NCBI RefSeq assembly: GCF_900111825.1 | Contig: NZ_FOJM01000003.1 | Coordinates: 310,001 to 374,000 of the forward strand | Source: Pedobacter suwonensis | Lineage (GTDB): Bacteria; Bacteroidota; Bacteroidia; Sphingobacteriales; Sphingobacteriaceae | DNA length: 64,000 bases | Direction: 5' to 3' | Part shown: positions 60,798 through 64,000 of the stretch, piece after piece | Layout of the letters: every line of letters starts with the position of its first letter | How positions within the stretch are numbered: position 1 is the first letter of the stretch | Position numbers and translations under genes: made by a program | Notes under the pieces: generated by a model | The model's database searches: none | The model's input: only the letters and a program-made list of their open reading frames with translations | Told to the model about the DNA's origin: nothing

Positions 60798-62963
60798 ATG
60801 CGAATACCAAAAATTAAGATCCCCAAAAAATATTTGAAAATCGGAGCCTGGTTTTTAGGTGTTTTTGTTGTTGTTTGTATTGCTTTTGGAGCCGTAGCCT
60901 ACAGCAAAAGGGAAGCGCTTCTTAAAAAGATGGTGGCCAAAGCAATCGCTAAGGCCGACAAAGATTACAACCTGGAAGTTAAAATCGGATCAGCAGATTT
61001 TGCCGGGTTCAGCACCGTTAAAATGACCAATATTTCTATAGTTCCTAAAGAACGCGATACCCTTTCAAACATTAATGAGCTGAGTGTTAGCGTTAAGCTT
61101 TTTCCTTTAATTTTCGGCAACGTAAAACTTTCGGAAATAAAACTGAAAGAAGGTTATGTGAATATAGTGCTAAAAGATTCGACCACTAATATCGATTTCA
61201 TCTTAAAACGGAAGAAAAAAGACAGCATTCAGACCAGTCAAAAAGCAAATTTATCAGAAATTGCCAGCAACATTTTAAATCAGGTGTTATATAAAATCCC
61301 TGACGATATGGATGTGAAGAATATGATTTTTAAGCTAAATGATCATGATACAGCCAAACTGAGCTTTGCAACCACTGCTACAATTGATGGAGGAGATTTA
61401 AAATCGACCATTGACGTAAACAACAACGAATCTACGTGGCATGTCAATGGGTATGTTGATCCGGGAAGTAAAAAGTTAAACTTTTTAGCCTATGCCGATG
61501 GAAAAAAGCTGGAATTGCCTTACCTCAACAATAAATTACACGCCAGGCTTAGTTTCGACACGTTACAAACTGAATTAAAAAATGCCAAATATAGTGGCGA
61601 TGATTATAAGATATCGGGCTCCTGGTCAGTTAAAAATATGTTGATCAATCAGCCCCGTATTGCATCAAATGATATTATTGTACAAAGCGCAAAACTGGAT
61701 GCCGATATTTTAGTCGGACCTAACTACATTGCCTTAGACAGCACCTCCACAGCCTATTTAAAAAATGCACAGATCCACCCTTTTGTTAAGTATACCTTAG
61801 GGAAAAACAAAATATATGAACTAAAGCTCAATGCCGAAGAACAGGATGCACAAGCGGTTTTAGACGCATTTCCACAAGGTTTGTTTGAATCGCTGGAAGG
61901 ATTAAAAGTACAAGGTAAGGTTAAATACAGCCTTAATTTTTACCTGGATACTAAGATACCCGACAGTGTTCGCTTCAACTCTACACTCACACCGGTCAAT
62001 TTTAAAATCTTGCAGTGGGGCAAAACCAATCTGCAAAAAATTAACAATACTTTCATTTATACACCCTATGAATATGGCAAGCCGATGCGCGATATTACCA
62101 TTGGCCCGTCAAACCCGAATTTCACCCCCTTATCTGCCATTTCAAAGAATTTTATCAACGCCGTTTTAACGGCAGAAGATCCTTCCTTTTTTACCCATAA
62201 TGGTTTTGTGGAAGAATCGATCCGCAAATCAATCGCTGTAAATTTTAAGGAAAAGAAATTTAAGCGCGGGGGCAGTACCATCAGCATGCAGCTGGTGAAA
62301 AATGTGTACTTAAGCCGTCAGAAAACTTTGGCCCGTAAAGCCGAAGAGATCTTAATTGTCTGGCTTATCGAGCATAACCGCCTCATCAGTAAACAACGCA
62401 TGTTGGAGGTATATTTTAATATTATTGAGCTGGGGCAAAACATTTATGGTATAGGGGAGGCCTCAAGGTATTATTTTGGAAAGCAACCAGCAGATTTAAC
62501 TATTGGTGAAGGATTATTTCTTGCCAGTATTGTTCCCAAACCAAAAGCTTCGATGTATAAATTTATGGCCGATGGCAGCCTGAAACCTTATATGTTCAAC
62601 TATTTCAGGTTTATGGGCAATATTATGGCCAGAAAAGGTCTAACGCCTGGCGATACCTCAGGTTACGGCTTTTATAATGTTCGCTTAAGGGAAGGTTTGC
62701 GTCGTTACCTGGCTCCAGATACGGCCGTTGTTGATACCTCTGCTTTCGATGATGATGGAGATGGATTGCCCGTTGTAATTGTTCAAGATAAAAATAAAAG
62801 CTTCTTCGAACGCCTCTTTGGTGGCAACCCTAAAAAAGACACCACCAACAATAAGCAGATGAACGCTCCGGCCGATACCACCAAGACAAAAAAACAGTTG
62901 AGGCAGGAGCGAAGGGAAGAACGGAGACGCCAGAAGGAACTTGAAAAGAGCCTGGAGCAGTAG
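60798..62963 (+). CDS. Peptidoglycan glycosyltransferase (GT51) with long AsmA-like N-terminal part
   Basis: This is a 721-residue protein. A basic N-terminus and one transmembrane segment (about 15-35) precede about 370 residues of beta-rich sequence resembling the AsmA/DUF748 type. The GT51 domain starts near 430 with TAEDPSFFTHNGF (catalytic glutamate about 459). KRGGSTISMQLVKNVYLSRQ (about 489-508), LEVYFNIIELGQNIYGIGEA and the last family motif follow. No penicillin-binding transpeptidase domain follows; the end is a charged linker and KKQLRQERREERRRQKEL-like tail. It should polymerise lipid II glycan strands at the membrane. Confidence 0.88.
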   Translation: MRIPKIKIPKKYLKIGAWFLGVFVVVCIAFGAVAYSKREALLKKMVAKAIAKADKDYNLEVKIGSADFAGFSTVKMTNISIVPKERDTLSNINELSVSVKLFPLIFGNVKLSEIKLKEGYVNIVLKDSTTNIDFILKRKKKDSIQTSQKANLSEIASNILNQVLYKIPDDMDVKNMIFKLNDHDTAKLSFATTATIDGGDLKSTIDVNNNESTWHVNGYVDPGSKKLNFLAYADGKKLELPYLNNKLHARLSFDTLQTELKNAKYSGDDYKISGSWSVKNMLINQPRIASNDIIVQSAKLDADILVGPNYIALDSTSTAYLKNAQIHPFVKYTLGKNKIYELKLNAEEQDAQAVLDAFPQGLFESLEGLKVQGKVKYSLNFYLDTKIPDSVRFNSTLTPVNFKILQWGKTNLQKINNTFIYTPYEYGKPMRDITIGPSNPNFTPLSAISKNFINAVLTAEDPSFFTHNGFVEESIRKSIAVNFKEKKFKRGGSTISMQLVKNVYLSRQKTLARKAEEILIVWLIEHNRLISKQRMLEVYFNIIELGQNIYGIGEASRYYFGKQPADLTIGEGLFLASIVPKPKASMYKFMADGSLKPYMFNYFRFMGNIMARKGLTPGDTSGYGFYNVRLREGLRRYLAPDTAVVDTSAFDDDGDGLPVVIVQDKNKSFFERLFGGNPKKDTTNNKQMNAPADTTKTKKQLRQERREERRRQKELEKSLEQ

Positions 62964-63115
62964 TTTTGAGTTGCGCATCTGAAGCCTGAACTTGGGTAAC
63001 AGGTTTTTAGTTAGCGGTTGTCAATTCGCAAAACAACCCAACAATAAAACAATCATCAACAAAAACCTTACAACTTTCCAACATTAAAACCTTTTTCAAA
63101 CAATAACAAAGCAGC

Positions 63116-63658
63116 ATGCACAAAATAAAAGTAGAGGATAAAGAATTCGAGATATTTTTAGAAAATGATACCTTAAACAAAAGAATCCGCTTGCTGGGTA
63201 TCCAGATGAATGTAGATTATGAGAATAAATGCCCTTTATTCATCGGTGTGCTAAATGGCAGCTTCCTGTTTATGGCTGACCTGATTAAAGAGATTGATAT
63301 ACCTTGCGAAGTTGCTTTTATGCGTGTCGCATCCTATGAAGGAACAGCAAGTTCGGGAAATGTAAAAGAACTGATCGGATTGCCAGATAATCTGGAAGGC
63401 AGAGATATCGTTATTGTGGAAGATATTGTTGATACAGGCCTGACTTTAACACATATTTTAAAAACGATAAAGGAAAAAAATCCGGCTTCCGTTAAAGTAG
63501 CTTCTCTTTTGCTTAAACCAAGTGCTTTAAAACACGAAATTGAAGCCTTAGAATACGTTGGCTTTGAAATACCTAATGAGTTTGTAGTGGGTTACGGGCT
63601 GGATTATAATGGCCTTGGCAGAAACCTGACAGATATTTACAGAGCAACGGGCGCATAA
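63116..63658 (+). CDS. hpt: Hypoxanthine phosphoribosyltransferase
   Basis: Hpt salvages hypoxanthine and guanine to their nucleotides with PRPP. The 180-residue protein has the usual length and motifs: FIGVLNGSFLFMADLIKEI (42-60), the flexible-loop region SYEGTASSG, and the PRPP loop IVIVEDIVDTG (98-108). It stands alone between the glycosyltransferase and psd. Confidence 0.95.
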   Translation: MHKIKVEDKEFEIFLENDTLNKRIRLLGIQMNVDYENKCPLFIGVLNGSFLFMADLIKEIDIPCEVAFMRVASYEGTASSGNVKELIGLPDNLEGRDIVIVEDIVDTGLTLTHILKTIKEKNPASVKVASLLLKPSALKHEIEALEYVGFEIPNEFVVGYGLDYNGLGRNLTDIYRATGA

Positions 63659-63686
63659 TTTTTAGATTGGATTAATTTATTTTTCG

Positions 63687-63694
63687 CACCTTTG
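63687..63694 (+). promoter_or_regulatory. Candidate -7 promoter box for psd
   Basis: CACCTTTG, one mismatch from TAnnTTTG, follows a TTG (63667-63669) after 17 nt and lies 19 nt before the psd ATG. Confidence 0.4.
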
Positions 63695-63713
63695 CCCTAT
63701 AATTTCTAAAACA

Positions 63714-64000
63714 ATGACCATACATAAAGAAGGCTACACCACTATTGCCTTAAGCATATTGTTTATCTTCGTAATCAACGCCATAGTCGATTATAAATAC
63801 CATGACATTACCTGGTTGCGCTGGTTTATCTATATCTTTTCCGCTGCTTTATTTATTATTGTGCTGCAATTTTTCCGCAACCCTAGCCGCAGCTTTTCTT
63901 CAGGCGATAATCTGGTGATTTGCCCTGCAGATGGAAAAGTTGTGGTAATTGAAGAGACGGAAGAAGGCGAATATTTTAAAGATAAACGTTTACAGGTTTC
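63714..64000 (+). CDS. psd: Phosphatidylserine decarboxylase, 5' part only
   Basis: Psd converts phosphatidylserine to phosphatidylethanolamine at the membrane. About 95 residues are present and the frame is open to the window edge. It starts with a short lead and two hydrophobic segments (TTIALSILFIFVINAIV and WFIYIFSAALFIIVLQF), then the signature FFRNPSR and ICPADGKVVVIEE. The self-cleavage site LGST lies outside the window. The short form without a long N-terminal domain is typical of Bacteroidota. Confidence 0.9.
   Translation, partial: MTIHKEGYTTIALSILFIFVINAIVDYKYHDITWLRWFIYIFSAALFIIVLQFFRNPSRSFSSGDNLVICPADGKVVVIEETEEGEYFKDKRLQV

Noticed and set aside
1..64000. tRNA, rRNA, CRISPR arrays or prophage genes
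   Set aside because: None was seen. The repeats found are palindromes or short words with no regular spacer pattern, and no cas, integrase or phage structural gene is present.

Overview
The window reads as chromosomal DNA of a Bacteroidota bacterium, most likely Sphingobacteriaceae and Pedobacter-like. The evidence is three SusC/SusD pairs, GldH, RicT in an operon with HolB, AT-rich spacers, no clear Shine-Dalgarno sites, several TAnnTTTG promoter boxes and many dispersed palindromic repeats. No ribosomal RNA, tRNA, CRISPR array or intact mobile element was seen. Both window edges cut a gene: metG on the left (minus strand) and psd on the right (plus strand).

Region by region: 1-2.7 kb holds metG (partial), diverging from an LD-carboxypeptidase and a DoxX membrane protein that end at a strong terminator. 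2.7-3.2 kb holds the rotted 3' end of a group II intron (domain V, domain VI and a frameshifted reverse-transcriptase tail). 3.2-22 kb is a nutrient-uptake region with three minus-strand SusC-SusD operons: susCD1; susCD2, flanked by two paralogous secreted proteins of unknown function; and susCD3 plus a DUF1735-type lipoprotein. The operons are separated by 0.75-1.3 kb gene-poor spacers, one of which carries a likely IS982-family transposase remnant. No carbohydrate-active enzyme, anti-sigma factor or sensor regulator sits next to them, so the substrates are unknown. An M14 metallocarboxypeptidase follows.

25-41.6 kb is housekeeping and envelope DNA: murF; the operon holB-ricT-gldH-lipoprotein; ruvX and an O-methyltransferase; two glucosaminidase/LysM proteins; a CarboxypepD_reg-like protein overlapping a small HEXXH membrane protein; a DUF3078 protein; a siderophore-interacting flavoprotein divergent from an AraC/PchR-like regulator; a DUF5916 outer-membrane protein; and ffh. 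41.8-50.5 kb holds a TonB-C domain protein, comM, a run of uncharacterised secreted proteins with a SanA/YdcF-like protein, a lipoprotein behind a possible sigma-54 promoter, a Crp-like regulator, a DJ-1/PfpI protein, two small unknowns and a beta-CASP metallo-beta-lactamase nuclease. 50.8-64 kb holds proB-proA, a prolyl oligopeptidase, an M16 peptidase, def, a CarboxypepD_reg-like protein, NifU-like and Mrp/ApbC Fe-S proteins, an unusual glycosyltransferase-51 protein with a long AsmA-like N-terminal part, hpt and psd (partial).

The main themes are TonB-dependent nutrient import with surface lipoproteins, and peptidoglycan metabolism (LD-carboxypeptidase, MurF, glucosaminidases, GT51). No clearly new multi-gene system was found. 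The most noteworthy items are the intron remnant behind a terminator, the near-identical 5' leaders of the three susC genes, the paralog pair around susCD2, the AsmA-like/GT51 fusion, the family of REP-like palindromes, and promoter boxes that correct several gene starts.
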